Of a stretch of DNA of 64,000 nt, positions 23,373 through 33,121 are shown one piece after another. Location: contig OU862917.1 of assembly GCA_917880885.1 (NCBI GenBank), forward strand, positions 32,104,104 through 32,168,103, read 5' to 3'. The stretch's first letter is position 1. The number at the start of each line of letters is the position of its first letter. The stretch is from Limnephilus marmoratus. Lineage: Eukaryota > Arthropoda > Insecta > Trichoptera > Limnephilidae. The notes under the pieces were generated by a model. It was not told where the DNA came from and ran no database searches. It saw only the letters and a program-made list of their open reading frames with translations. The position numbers were made by a program, and so were the translations under genes.

Positions 23373-24107
23373 TATAGACATATGAATATTAATAGACCTG
23401 CCCTAAGCGATAAAAGCGTATTATTTTCCCCTCCCCATACCGGTTCCATTGGAACCGGCTGGGATCGAGTATGGCTTCGCGTGAATCTAAAAAAAGTGAT
23501 GTCATCATTCTTCTGCGAGCCAGCGTCGAGCACTATCGGTGCATTTTACGAAATAACACGGCAAAAATAGTGGCTTGTGTTTTGAAAACGTGTAAAAATA
23601 GAAGTGAAAAAGAGAATAAACCCAATTGTCGTATTACATTCCATAGGAAAGCATTATTTTACTTTATTATAAGCCTATTCAGATCACATAATATGGTCGT
23701 TTTTGTAACACACACTATCACTCGAGACACATGGCGTGTGCTCGTCGCTGTTTTGTGGGGTAAGTAAATTATGAAATATTTGTAAAAGTGTTTAACTAAA
23801 TACGTCAACAAAATATTGGACTATGAAAATAGGCGAACTTTACTTTGCTGTATTTGGAATTTGTAAATTTGTTCATTTCGTGGCGAGCAATTCGCGCTCC
23901 CATGTAAAAAGGTCTATTCATTAAAGAGCAGAGTTTACTTCTAAGAACTAAATGGTGATATTATAATGCGAGATGCCCATATACTCTCAGATTGAGTTAT
24001 TGACGAATCACATATCACCGAATTCATCTTCCCGCTCTACGCCCCGCTGAAGTTGGTTTCTTCCCCTCACCTTTATGTTCTGGTCTATTAATATTCATAT
24101 GTCTATG
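23373..24107. mobile_element. 735-bp TIR element, 8-bp TSD, copy 1 (non-autonomous)
   Basis: It has inverted ends of about 26 bp: the left begins TATAGACATATGAATATTAA, the right ends TTAATATTCATATGTCTATG. It is flanked by exact 8-bp duplications GTGCAAAA at 23365-23372 and 24108-24115. No transposase is seen; the frames at 23327-23767 are short and have no domain. A second copy at 48313-49113 has different exact 8-bp flanks, which confirms the boundaries. An 8-bp TSD points to P, hAT or Merlin-type enzymes; I cannot choose between them from the ends alone. Confidence 0.92.
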
Positions 24108-24115
24108 GTGCAAAA

Positions 24116-25350
24116 GTACATACGAGTGTATAAATAATACATTTATAAACACTAAGGTAAAATACATTTTAACGTTCTTTCTTTGTGGTTGTTAGAATAA
24201 TCTTCCAATAAATACAAAATTAAAGGTAATATGAAGTGTAGATTAATCCTATATAGAAAATGATGTTTCAAATGTATAAAGAAAAGATGATGGAAATGTA
24301 TAAAGAAAAGATAAGAATAATCACGGACCTAAGGTTTTTACAGGATTACATATTACAGGTATATTGTTTTTGGGAATTTCTTAAATTTATGTTTGATAAA
24401 TTTAAAAAATTTATCTTAAATTTATGTTTGATAGTGTTATGTCGTAGTTGACAGACCCAAATTATTTAAAAAAACTAATATAATTTCCTTTATATATTTT
24501 CTTTATTTTTAAACACTAACTATATAGAATGTAAAGATGACATTTCAATATGTATATTTTTTATTTTATATACCTGGAAAACATTCGCTGATTTGTGTAA
24601 ATTTTCGATTAGATTCGATCTTATCTATTTATAGATAATATACATGACGAGCTACGGAGCCAAGTGCCATTAAACAATTTGTCTGTAATATACAGATGGG
24701 TTAAAGTTACAACCAAGACAATTTGTCTCAACTTTTTGGCGAAAATGAGTTCTGAACTAAACTCTACTAAAGAGATCCCAAATTTGTACGTTTAAAAATG
24801 TGACATCTCTAACTCACACCATTCCAATTTTCACAGATCAAAACTTTGATATTATTTATCTTAAAATAATGGTAATGAAGAAATCTTGGCCTTAACCCAC
24901 CGATAAGGTTCAACATTGAAAAACTGACCCTAAACTGCAAATAAAAAATTTAACGAAACGTGCATTACTATTGCATTTATAATCCGAACATACGTGAAAT
25001 CTCCCTTCGCACCCTCTAATCAAAAGGGGCATGCGTTTACAACACCCTCATTCGATGGAGTGAAACAGCATTAGTATTTTTGCTAAGTGCCTGACTTGGC
25101 GGTGTGGGAAGCACAGCCGCGTGGCCTAAGCTTAATTCCATTCGCCACGTTTGTTCAGCACGTGCTGTGCCTAGTGACACGTGCACGGTTCCCTCGACCA
25201 CTCACGTCACGCCCCGAGAGGGTAATCAGAGAGAAGGCAACACAGTGCGTCCGGAGGAGGAAACGGTGGCGATGGAGCGGCAATAATAGTTTTATTAGAA
25301 AATGGACAATGCCAGTACTTAAGACCCCGCTTTCCGAATTTATCGACATA
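24116..25350. other. Unannotated; GC-richer block at 25087-25300
   Basis: A tandem ATGTATAAAGAAAAGATG motif (two copies) lies at about 24272-24312. 25087-25300 is unusually GC-rich for the window and has overlapping frames on both strands, but no domain, polyadenylation logic or splice support; it could be an exon, an LTR piece or another repeat. Confidence 0.35.
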
Positions 25351-25687
25351 TAGAGGAGATGTACCGAATATGGCATACGTTCCTAATATGAGATGGTGGT
25401 GTTTCTCAAAATTTAAGTAAGAATAGCCTCTGTAACCCAGCCTTCCCGATTACCCACCGACGGACCTTGAATATTCAGGACTCGTCCTGACGTCGACCAC
25501 ACCACACTCACCTGAGAGAGTGATTAAGTTTTTGTGACTCACCGATTATATATTTACGTAAGTTTCACTTAATTTTTTTCTCAAAAATTTTTCTCCACAA
25601 AATTGTTAATCTTTCACTGATAGACAATATTATTATTTAAATTTTATGTTTTCATAATAATTTTAAGTTAAATTCAAGTATTTGCAA

Positions 25688-26029
25688 TTTGGGAGGCGGG
25701 AATGGGTACCGCCGCCCCGGGAACCTTTATTGGATAACCAACACCTCTGCCATAGGTCACCCCAAGTGGTTCGCTACGTTTGGTGATTTAGCAGGGGTGC
25801 CCGGGTTCATGGGGTGAGGTTTGTCTAGGTCTTGGAGGCGGATGACCAGGACATACTGAACCCCAGATTCCTACCCACCCCTTAAACCCTTTTCCTTCCC
25901 AGAACTCTCCTCTCCTTCCCTTCCTTAAAAAAAACCTTCACACAGCATCCCCAAAGATGACATAGGCCCTGAGGGAAGTTATTTTCCTCAGGGCCTCCTG
26001 TGTGGAGCTCATGTAAAAAAAAAAAAAAA
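25688..26029 (+). mobile_element. SINE family A, full length with poly(A) tail
   Basis: It starts GGGAGGCGGGAATGGGTACC and runs through ACCTTTATTGGATAACC, GGTTCGCTACGTTTGGTG and the CTCCTCTCCTTCCCTTCC pyrimidine block. It ends with the stem GGCCCTGAGGGAAGTT / CCTCAGGGCC, CTCCTGTGTGGAGCTC and a 16-A tail. The tail polarity is what defines the strand of this family. The 5' part is not clearly tRNA-like; an A-box was not convincing. Confidence 0.88.
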
Positions 26030-26623
26030 AGTAGATTTTATTCCACGAATATATTTGTTTGTATTGATCTTGTTCCTAATATGGGATTTCTTGATGACCC
26101 TAATATGGAATACTATCTCATATTAGGAAGAGTTTTTCCAAAATGGAATTCTAGTAGAACTAAAGTTCTTTTTGCTATTCCAGGTTGTATTTTGGCATGT
26201 CGTAGTCGAAACAGTGTGAAACAATGTCGTAGAAGAAACAGCGGAAGACGTGGGACAAAAAAATGATAAAAGTCATGGAAGCTGTAAAATCGAAGACCGT
26301 GCGATATCAGAGGCGAAGAGTGGATCTAATGTTTAGCCTGCTGCCATTGATGCCATTTTGAGTGTTCGGGAACCGATAATATTGTTTTTTTTGTGATTAT
26401 TGCATGCAAAATTTAAAAAAATCAGTGTATCCCATAATAGGAGCACTTTTTTTGATATCGGTTTTTTCTATTGTTTTACTTTTCGTTTAAAATTAAGACG
26501 TTTGTGTGTTTCTTTTCATATTTCTTTGCCATTTTAAGTTCCGTAACTATATTTCCAAAGATTTCAATGTATAATATTTAATTAACGATTCAATTATAAT
26601 TAATTAGATTTTTTTTCCTAAGA

Positions 26624-27056
26624 TTTTTTTTTTTTTTTTACAGTGAATACCGCACAAGAATCTCAACTGCTCCCGTCGTGAGCCAGTGAGACTATGGCAT
26701 CCCCTATTGGGGTATGTTGTGAGGCTGAAGGTAGTGGGGAGGGGAAGGAGGTGGGGAAGAGGAAGGTTGGGAAGTACCTGGCTATTCAGATCTGGTCACT
26801 AAACACGGCTAAAGCCATTTTCAAGCAACATTTCAATTCTGAATGGTGGTCTTACACCAGGGCGATACTAATAGTATCTTCCACTCTGGAACATGCCGCA
26901 AATATATCTACTATATATTATTTTTTAAATGAATTAATTGTGAAATAACACAAATTAATCAAATAAAATTTATTTGCGCATGCCGGGTTCGAACCCGCGA
27001 CCTCCGGAATGTGAGTCAAGAGTCTTAGCCACTGGACTACGGAGGTCGTCAAAAGC
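26624..27056 (-). mobile_element. SINE family B, full length (best copy in window)
   Basis: The minus strand starts at about 27050 with GACCTCCGTAGTCCAGTGG (A-box-like) and GTCGCGGGTTCGAACCCGG (B-box), a tRNA-derived head of about 70 bp. It then passes AATAAATTTTATTTGATTAA and the body (CCAGAGTGGAAGATAC, GACCACCATTCAGAATTG, CCCCAATAGGGGATGCC) and ends CGGTATTCACTGTAAAAA with a long poly(A), seen as T's at 26624-26640. At least ten other pieces in the window share this structure. Confidence 0.9.
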
Positions 27057-27204
27057 TATTCCATATTCGGTACATCTCCTCTAATATACTTTCCTAGAAA
27101 ACTTTGCATTTTTAGGCTCGTAAGTAAACATACAGGGTTTTCTAAAAATTAAACGCCTTTATTATATTTTATCTCCACTATTTTTCGACAAATTTTTGAC
27201 ATGG

Positions 27205-27283
27205 ATGACAGGGATGTTAGTTATCCAATAACTCGGTTCCCTAGGCGGCTTTACCCATACCCGCCTTCCAAATTAAGAAATCT
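27205..27283 (-). mobile_element. SINE family A, 5'-end fragment
   Basis: GTTAGTTATCCAATAACTCGG and GGCTTTACCCATACCCGCC correspond to the first 75 bp of SINE A on the minus strand. The rest is absent. Confidence 0.7.
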
Positions 27284-27469
27284 ATTATTCAATCGAAGTT
27301 ATTGTTGAAAATCGAAAACCTCGAATGTAACTCTGCTTTCCCTATCAGTAGGATGTTCATTATAAGATATTTAGCGAACATAACATGGAAATTATTGCAT
27401 GGAATTCGGCAGAATTTTTTTTTGGTATTGTAGGTAGAAGAGCCACATTTTCGATTTTTGTTTGCCTTA

Positions 27470-28231
27470 GGCTACGAACGCACAGGCAGGTGGCTGGCTT
27501 AGCACCTAGAGCCTAGTAGCTTGCACTCTGGCTACTTGCTAGGATACATGGTGGCCGCACTGAAGGTGGTTTGCGTGGTGGGTCGCTAGGTGCCTTGGTC
27601 ATTTGCTTGTCGGCACGTTGACGAGATGTCACTATCAAAATTAGTTCTAAAACTGCTACTTACAGAAAATTCATTTTTAAAATATTCATAACCATGTACG
27701 TCTTTAGATTTTCACGGCCAAAAGTATTTTCGATATTTGTTTTTGGGGTGTTATGCCGTATTACGCTACCTCCTTTAGCCAAAGTTTCGGACAGCGTTAC
27801 AGTGTCCATCACCACTATCATCATGGCAGATGAGCTGCAACATGGCATAACATCCCAAAAACAAATCACGAAAATTCATAACCACAATTAACTTCTCAAT
27901 GTAAAAAAAATCTTATCATAATTAAATAACTTTTTAGTACTAACCATCTTTTTCTACTTAGATTGCTACATCTTCCCATAGTTTCTGACAACTGTCTAAT
28001 AATATTTCATCCAATTTTTTCTTCTAAAATGCCTCGCGCCTAGTGGCAAAAAACCAACATGTTGGTTTACCTGGATACACGCCAAGCGACTATCTACTAC
28101 CTATCTAGGCGCCAAGCGCGCAGTGCGGCCGGTCACTAAAATTCGAGAACGTTCGTTTTACTAAGCTACTCGCTAGGTGACTCGCTAGGCTCTAGGCGCT
28201 AAGCAAGCCGCCTGCCTATGCGGACGTGGCC
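27470..28231. mobile_element. 762-bp TIR element with TTA duplication (PIF/Harbinger-like MITE)
   Basis: The ends are GGCTACGAACGCACAGGCAG at the left and, as reverse complement of the right, GGCCACGTCCGCATAGGCAG. They continue as an imperfect inverted repeat of about 70 bp that contains repeated GCCTAG/CTAGGCG motifs. TTA flanks both ends (27467-27469, 28232-28234), the 3-bp TWA target typical of Harbinger elements. No transposase. A family C hairpin repeat is nested at 27695-27873. Confidence 0.82.
27695..27873 (+). mobile_element. Hairpin retroposon-like repeat, family C, nested copy
   Basis: It begins TACGTCTTTAGATTTTCACG and holds CCAACG-like TTTCGGACAGCG and GTGTCCATCACC. It closes with CCCAAAAACAAATCACGAAA, the inverse of its own early TTCGATATTTGTTTTTGGGG. 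It is flanked by the 11-bp direct repeat ATTCATAACCA (27684-27694, 27874-27884). The long duplication is more like retroposition than cut-and-paste, yet the element folds back on itself. Confidence 0.75.
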
Positions 28232-28426
28232 TTACAGTTTAGAAGATCACTCGAATCCTAGGTTTAGATTAATTTAGAATGTTGTCGTTAGTATCCCAAC
28301 ATTTGGTGCTATTTATTTCTACATCAAGTTCTTCAGTTTAGTTACACGTTCGTTACTCTCATTTAGATAACTACCAATTTTGTGTTGAATCAATCCATGA
28401 ACCCGCATGGTGCAATTGGTTTGGAT

Positions 28427-28750
28427 CAAAGATATTCAAATACAGAAGAGATATGCTATGGTGTCCGCGCAACTGTCGGCGGACTACGCGCTAATTAGCG
28501 TAGTTTTCATACAAAAAGAATTTGTTCATTTCGTTGATTTTTTGAAAATGTGCATTATTATTGGTTAACAATATATTTTGATTAAGGAAAGAATTCGTTC
28601 ATTTAGTTTAACGTTCGTTTGGTTTATTCGTTAATTATTTGTTCTTTTAGTTTATTTGTTAATTGGTAAACAATATCGGCGACACCCGGAAGCGCAGACC
28701 CACATAGTAAAAACAGCAGATAGCACATCTATTATATTTCAATATCTTTG
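28427..28750. mobile_element. 324-bp MITE, CAAAGATATT family, 8-bp TSD, copy 1
   Basis: The ends are CAAAGATATTCAAATAC and TATTTCAATATCTTTG. Exact flanking duplications GTTTGGAT lie at 28419-28426 and 28751-28758. The body includes GTGTCCGCGCAACTGTCGG and a run of diverged TTCGTTcaTTTaGTTTAA-type repeats. The inverted copy at 54394-54720 is highly similar. Non-coding. Confidence 0.92.
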
Positions 28751-28867
28751 GTTTGGATTTACCTACATTTAAGTTCTATCTCCTATCTCTGACATTATCC
28801 CCGAAGATACAAAGAGAACCCAGTGCCTAAAAAGAATGATATATCTTTTTTTATTATTTTTCTTTAC

Positions 28868-29284
28868 GTGAATACTGCACAAGAGTCCCACCTGCTCCTG
28901 TATAGAGCCAGTGAGACTTTAGCAACCCCAATTGGGGTTAGTTGTGAGGCTAAAGGTAATGGGGAAGGGAAGGAGATGAGGAAGAGGAAGGTAAGTATCT
29001 AGCTATTCAGATCTGGCCATCATCAAACACGTCTAAAGCCATTTTAAGCAACGTTTGAATTGTGAATGGTGGTCTTACACCAGAGCGATATTGAGTGTAT
29101 CCTCCACTCTGGAACCTGATACAAATTAATGTACTAGATATCTATATATATTATTTTTAATTAATCAATTGTGAAATAACACAAATTAATCAAATAAAAT
29201 TTATCTGCGCACGCTGGTATTCAATCCCGCGACCTACAGATTGCGAGTCAAGAGCCTTACCCCTCGACTACTGAGGGCGTCGAA
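28868..29284 (-). mobile_element. SINE family B, near full length
   Basis: The minus-strand head (CCCTCAGTAGTCGAGGGGTA, then GTCGCGGGATTGAATACC) is diverged from the consensus B-box. The body and the 3' block GCAGTATTCACGTAAAGAA are present. The copy is older than the one at 26624 by eye. Confidence 0.85.
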
Positions 29285-29309
29285 TCTTTCCAAGATTGAA
29301 AATAACTGT

Positions 29310-29530
29310 GCCTGTAAAATTATCCGCCCAAGAGTTCCAACTGCCCGTAGCCGGAGCCAGTGAGAGTATGCCATTTGCAATTGGAATATGTGGTGAAGGT
29401 GAGGAGAGTGAGTAGGTTAGCTAGTATCTGGCTAATCAGGTCTGATCACTCAACATGGCTAAAGTCATTTCAAGCAACGATTTGCTTCTAAATGTTGATG
29501 ATTGTTTTATCTCACCAATATATAGAATAT
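29310..29530 (-). mobile_element. SINE family B, diverged partial copy
   Basis: CAAGAGTTCCAACTGCCCG, GCCAGTGAGAGTATGCC, ATCAGGTCTGATCACTCAAC and TTTCAAGCAACGATTTG follow family B order. It lies directly next to another minus-strand copy (28868-29284). Confidence 0.7.
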
Positions 29531-29616
29531 CTAGTGTATATTACTTCGAAAACTGACCCAGACTTTAAATTTAAAAGTACCGACATTTACCTTAAAAAAG
29601 CTTTTTATTGATGTAA

Positions 29617-29901
29617 CTAGCAGACACGGCCACACGTTGCTGTAGCCTTTATAACCAACGCCATCTGTTAAATCAAATCCACACCACGCTGCCCTCTGCC
29701 CGCTGCAGCTTGGCCGGATATATTTTGTATTTCAACCAATTTACTCAAAACCTTGACGAATTATATACCTAAAAACCTTCATCATGAATCATAAACTATA
29801 TCTATTGGTGAAAACTGCGTGAAAATCCGTTGCGTAGTTTAAAAGATCTAAGCGCACATACAGCGTGAGCGACTTCATTTTACACTTAGTAAAGATAAAG
29901 A
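29617..29901 (-). mobile_element. Non-autonomous Helitron, minus strand
   Basis: The minus strand ends CCGTGTCTGCTAG followed by host T, with the hairpin GCTACA/TGTGGC-type just upstream. The body (CGTTGCGTAGTTTAAAAGATC reversed, GATAGAGT-like, AGTCGCTCACGCTGTATG at the 5' part) matches the plus-strand copy at 43766-44104. The 5' TC end is at 29901 or 29895. No Rep/helicase. Confidence 0.75.
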
Positions 29902-30636
29902 TAATGTAATAATTATATATTAAAATAGTTTCCTATTGATATTTAGTTCGTGTTCATGAATTTATAAATGATCAAACACAAGTCTTGTACAAATATAAAG
30001 AGAAAGAGAGAGAGAGAGAAAATGGTTCAAAGCGTTGTTCAACGATTTGCGACATTTAATCAAATCGTTTAATCCTCCTCAAAAACAATGAGCAAAAACA
30101 CACAAATGAAACCGAAAGCGGAGAATGACGTTGCCGAAATTTAATCGTCGAAGTTTGTTTTTGACATGGCCTGTCATAATTTATGTCCCCGAATTTACAA
30201 TCAGCGCGGAATAACCTTTCGCAATATCATCATGATTATACCCGCCTAAGAATAATAAATAGTATGTATGTAACTCCGCTCTTTGATTATAGCACCGAGG
30301 CTGTACTTTTCCCCTTTGCCTTATAAATGGGGAACACCCCGCAAAAAATATGTCACAGGCTTAAATTCACCCGGCCGCTTGCATACGACATTTATTTTGA
30401 CTGATGTTTCTCAAACTTTATACGATTATTTTTATAATTTATGTTTCATCAAGAATTTAAGTTTTTTGCGTAAGCGCGACACGTTTTTTCACATTCGCAT
30501 GGTATTGTTGAGGTGATTTTTTCACAAAAACGGCGCTCTACAAATTATCCAATTATTATTGATTATTATTCTCTTCAATAACTGAGTGTAGGTTTTTAGA
30601 AATCTTTTTTGTTATGAAAAAAATGAATAATTAAAC
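29902..30636. other. Unannotated, with an (AG)n run
   Basis: GAGAGAGAGAGAGA lies at about 30004-30020. A frame at 30283-30516 has no domain. Confidence 0.4.
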
Positions 30637-30651
30637 AATATAGCGTCTGAT

Positions 30652-30796
30652 ACGTTTTTAGATTTTCACCGCCAAAAGTATTTTCGTTATTTGTTTTTGG
30701 ATCTGCCCTGATGATGGACATCGCAACGCTGTCCGAAACTTTGCAAAAGAAGGAGGTAGCGCAACACGGTATAACATCCCCAAAACAAATAACGAA
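30652..30796 (-). mobile_element. Hairpin retroposon-like repeat, family C
   Basis: It has the same inverted arms as the 27695 copy (TTCGTTATTTGTTTTTGG near the left, CCCCAAAACAAATAACGAAA at the right) and a CCTGATGATGGACATCG centre. It is flanked by a 15-bp direct repeat AATATAGCGTCTGAT / AATATAGCGTCTTAT (30637-30651, 30797-30811; one mismatch). Confidence 0.78.
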
Positions 30797-30811
30797 AATA
30801 TAGCGTCTTAT

Positions 30812-31415
30812 CATGTTTTTGACGTTTGAATGGATGGGTATTTCAAAGGACCGTAAGTCGTGAAGAAAATGACATTGCAGGCTGTGTATTATTGTTACAT
30901 TGGCCTAGGGGTCCTTTTTGGATATGACTACCAAGTTTGTATTTTGAATTTATTTTATTTTGAATAAGTGGTTTTTGTATTCGAAACTATTCAATAAATT
31001 TGCTATTTCGGTCGTGCTTACGGATGTTGACTCTATATCTCCGATAATGTTGTTGAAAACTTTTATTTTCATTGTTGACAATTTTAAGGCGTAATGCTAA
31101 CCATTAGGGTGGAGCGCGGATGTATGAACTTTTTTTTTTTTTAAGATTCAGAGTTCTAAGAGGGGGGGATTTGTGCCTTATGTTAAAGTAAAAATACATG
31201 AGATTTTTCATTTCATTTGATTAAGATCTTCAGTCTCCGCAGTGACTTCAAAAATTGAAAATTAGGGTAAAAAAGTTTAAAGTTTATAAGGCGATACATT
31301 GTGATTAATTTAGTGGTAAGTAGGTGTTAAATGATAAACAACATATAATTAAGATATTTATTAAGGCATCGCTGTAAAAATAAAGAAATTTGAAACAAAC
31401 TCGAAAAATTATACA
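30812..31415. other. Flank of the broken gene; T-run and possible element end
   Basis: CATTAGGGTGGAGCGCGG at 31101 and a later TTAGGGTAAAAAAG (31264) resemble the TTAGGGTAACTGCC seen in reverse at about 33411-33425. This hints at, but does not prove, terminal repeats around the gene at 31420-33121. Confidence 0.3.
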
Positions 31416-31419
31416 TTTA

Positions 31420-33121
31420 TTATTTAGGTAAAAAATCCTCTTTAGTTTCAAATTTAGGCATTTGATTTCGCGATTCCAGCTTGGCATTTATTGCACCTAA
31501 TCGCGACTTTCTTATCCACTGAGAAATGGAAACCTCCATTGTATTCTTTAAAGCTCTTTCAACAGCTTGGGTATGGCAGGGAAGCTTTATAAACAATAGT
31601 TCGTTTTCACCACCAGATTCCACGACATTCTGAATTTCCTAGTCCAATAAGTTTTTCAAAATCGGTGGTTCGGTTAAGTTTTCCTGCCAATTTATTACAT
31701 CGCTATATATAGAAGCATTACAATCTATTGATGGCACTTGAAACAGTCTAGGTGTTGGAGGTTGAGTAGTACTGCGTGCCTTCAGTAGGGCTGCCAGCTC
31801 TCTATCATGTTTTTTTATCATCTGTTATCATCGCAAGAAGAATCCCTTCAGGATGGCAAAGTAGCCGTTCCTTTGGATAAAAGGATCTATAATTTTTTTT
31901 AGAGTTTCTGGCAGGTAACTAGAGGCCTTAATAATATTGAACAGGTAACACGTGCCATCTTTGCATGATGGTTTACTTTTAATTGAGAACCAAAACGGTG
32001 CGTAAACTTTGACCACAAAAGTAGCCAGAGTTTTCAAATTTTCAGATGGTTCTTCAGTAGATACATACAAACGTAGTCTTCGGTGATCCAATGGGCTTAT
32101 GATAGTTTTTCTGGAGATTTATTGCCTAGGTCTTCTGGAAATTCATCTGAAACTACAGCCGAGACAATTTTATACAAGTACTGTTGGTCTGGACTCAGAT
32201 CTTTGGCCATTTCTGGTAGCATTTGACCTTCGATGCGTTCAAAATTTTTAACAGGCAGCTTTTAACAGGTTTCCAGTGATTTTCCCAGTGGACCAATATA
32301 AGATTTAGGTCCCGAAGTACACCCATCGAGATGAAAAAACAGATGTCTCAAAGGCAGTTCGTTAATGTGGAGTTCGTTAATAAAAAATTATCCACTGAAG
32401 TGGTTTTTGTAGCCTCTTCTCAAGCAGTCTTATAATTCCAGCATACTTTCCAGTATTAACATTCGTACCATCACAATCAATTGCCATAAAATCTATCTTG
32501 GGAAACTTCTTTATGTAACAGAAACCCTGTTATCACGGTGTCTATTTTTTTTTGCTGTACCAACATCAGGTACCACGTATCCCATGTAAATGGATCCCGG
32601 CTCTTGAATCAGTGAGATAGGTTCCTTTTTTCCGCTGATTACCATTACCCGAGACGTTCTTTGATCGGTCAAAAAAGTTTGCTCTTGTTTGGGAACCTTT
32701 TTATCCTTAGGATATATACATTGAGGGAATGCTTTGTACTTGCATACTGAAATATCAAAAAGTATCTTACTGCTTTTCTGAAAACTATTTAACTTGTCCA
32801 GGGAGAGCCTCTTGATAAACTTGAGTAGATTTTTGCTCTTTAAATGATATACTTTCAACATTTGAACGATCCTTGTTCGCGTCAATGTAGGAATAGATGC
32901 AGTGTGCCATATATTTTCAATTTCGACATTACTATATCTGCTACCTCACCAAAAATTGTTTTTTTTGCAGTTTCTGATTGCAATTTCAGTTGATGTCTCG
33001 TCCACTCATAATAGTATTTTACTGCATCTTCATAAGTAGGTAGAAAGTTCTCTTTCATCTCACAAACATCACCAAATAGAGGACATTTGAATACACTCCG
33101 AGTTCTTTGCATAGTTGCCAT
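31420..33121 (-). pseudogene. Decayed member of a multi-copy insect gene family (possibly transposon-derived)
   Basis: Pieces in correct order on the minus strand: MATMQRTRSVFKCPLFGDVC ... FLPTYEDAVKYYYEWTR (33121-32882); FDISVCKYKAFPQCIYPKDK and KKVPKQEQTFLTDQRTSR (32885-32640); EPISLIQEPGS; then, frameshifted, IDCDGTNVNTGKYAGIIRLL (about 32470) and NELPLRHLFFHLDG; RLRLYVSTEEPSENLK ... KDGTCYLFNIIKASSYLPET (32091-31840); TEPPILKNLLD; and KLPCHTQAVERALKNTMEVS (about 31590). I recall this layout from arthropod proteins of unknown function, present in many copies and sometimes labelled 'Cc8L18.2-like' after a copy carried by a wasp virus; I cannot verify the label here. At least four frame breaks, in-frame stops and a likely internal deletion between TDQRTSR and SLIQEPGS make it non-functional. 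Whether the family is a DNA transposon is unproven. Confidence 0.75.

Larger units (their letters stand above)
25351..27083. mobile_element. TIR-bounded element carrying two SINE insertions
   Basis: Perfect 23-bp inverted ends (TAGAGGAGATGTACCGAATA plus TGG) lie at 25351-25373 and 27061-27083, with TA context outside. Without SINE A (25688-26029) and SINE B (about 26624-27056) about 0.96 kb remain. A remnant frame (about 26040-26266, lysine/arginine-rich end RRRNSGRRGTKK) lies inside but matches nothing I know. It is probably a Tc1/mariner/pogo-type non-autonomous element; the identity is inferred. Confidence 0.6.

Noticed and set aside
23471..23767. 98-codon frame as a transposase
   Set aside because: It lies in a TIR element, but the sister copy at 48313 does not keep the frame and there is no catalytic motif.
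25087..25353. Exon in the GC-rich block
   Set aside because: Three overlapping frames on two strands are equally open; no splice or homology support. Left as unannotated.
26985..27048. Functional tRNA gene on the minus strand
   Set aside because: B-box and A-box-like parts are present, but the segment continues into a SINE body and poly(A) tail and has no convincing acceptor stem.
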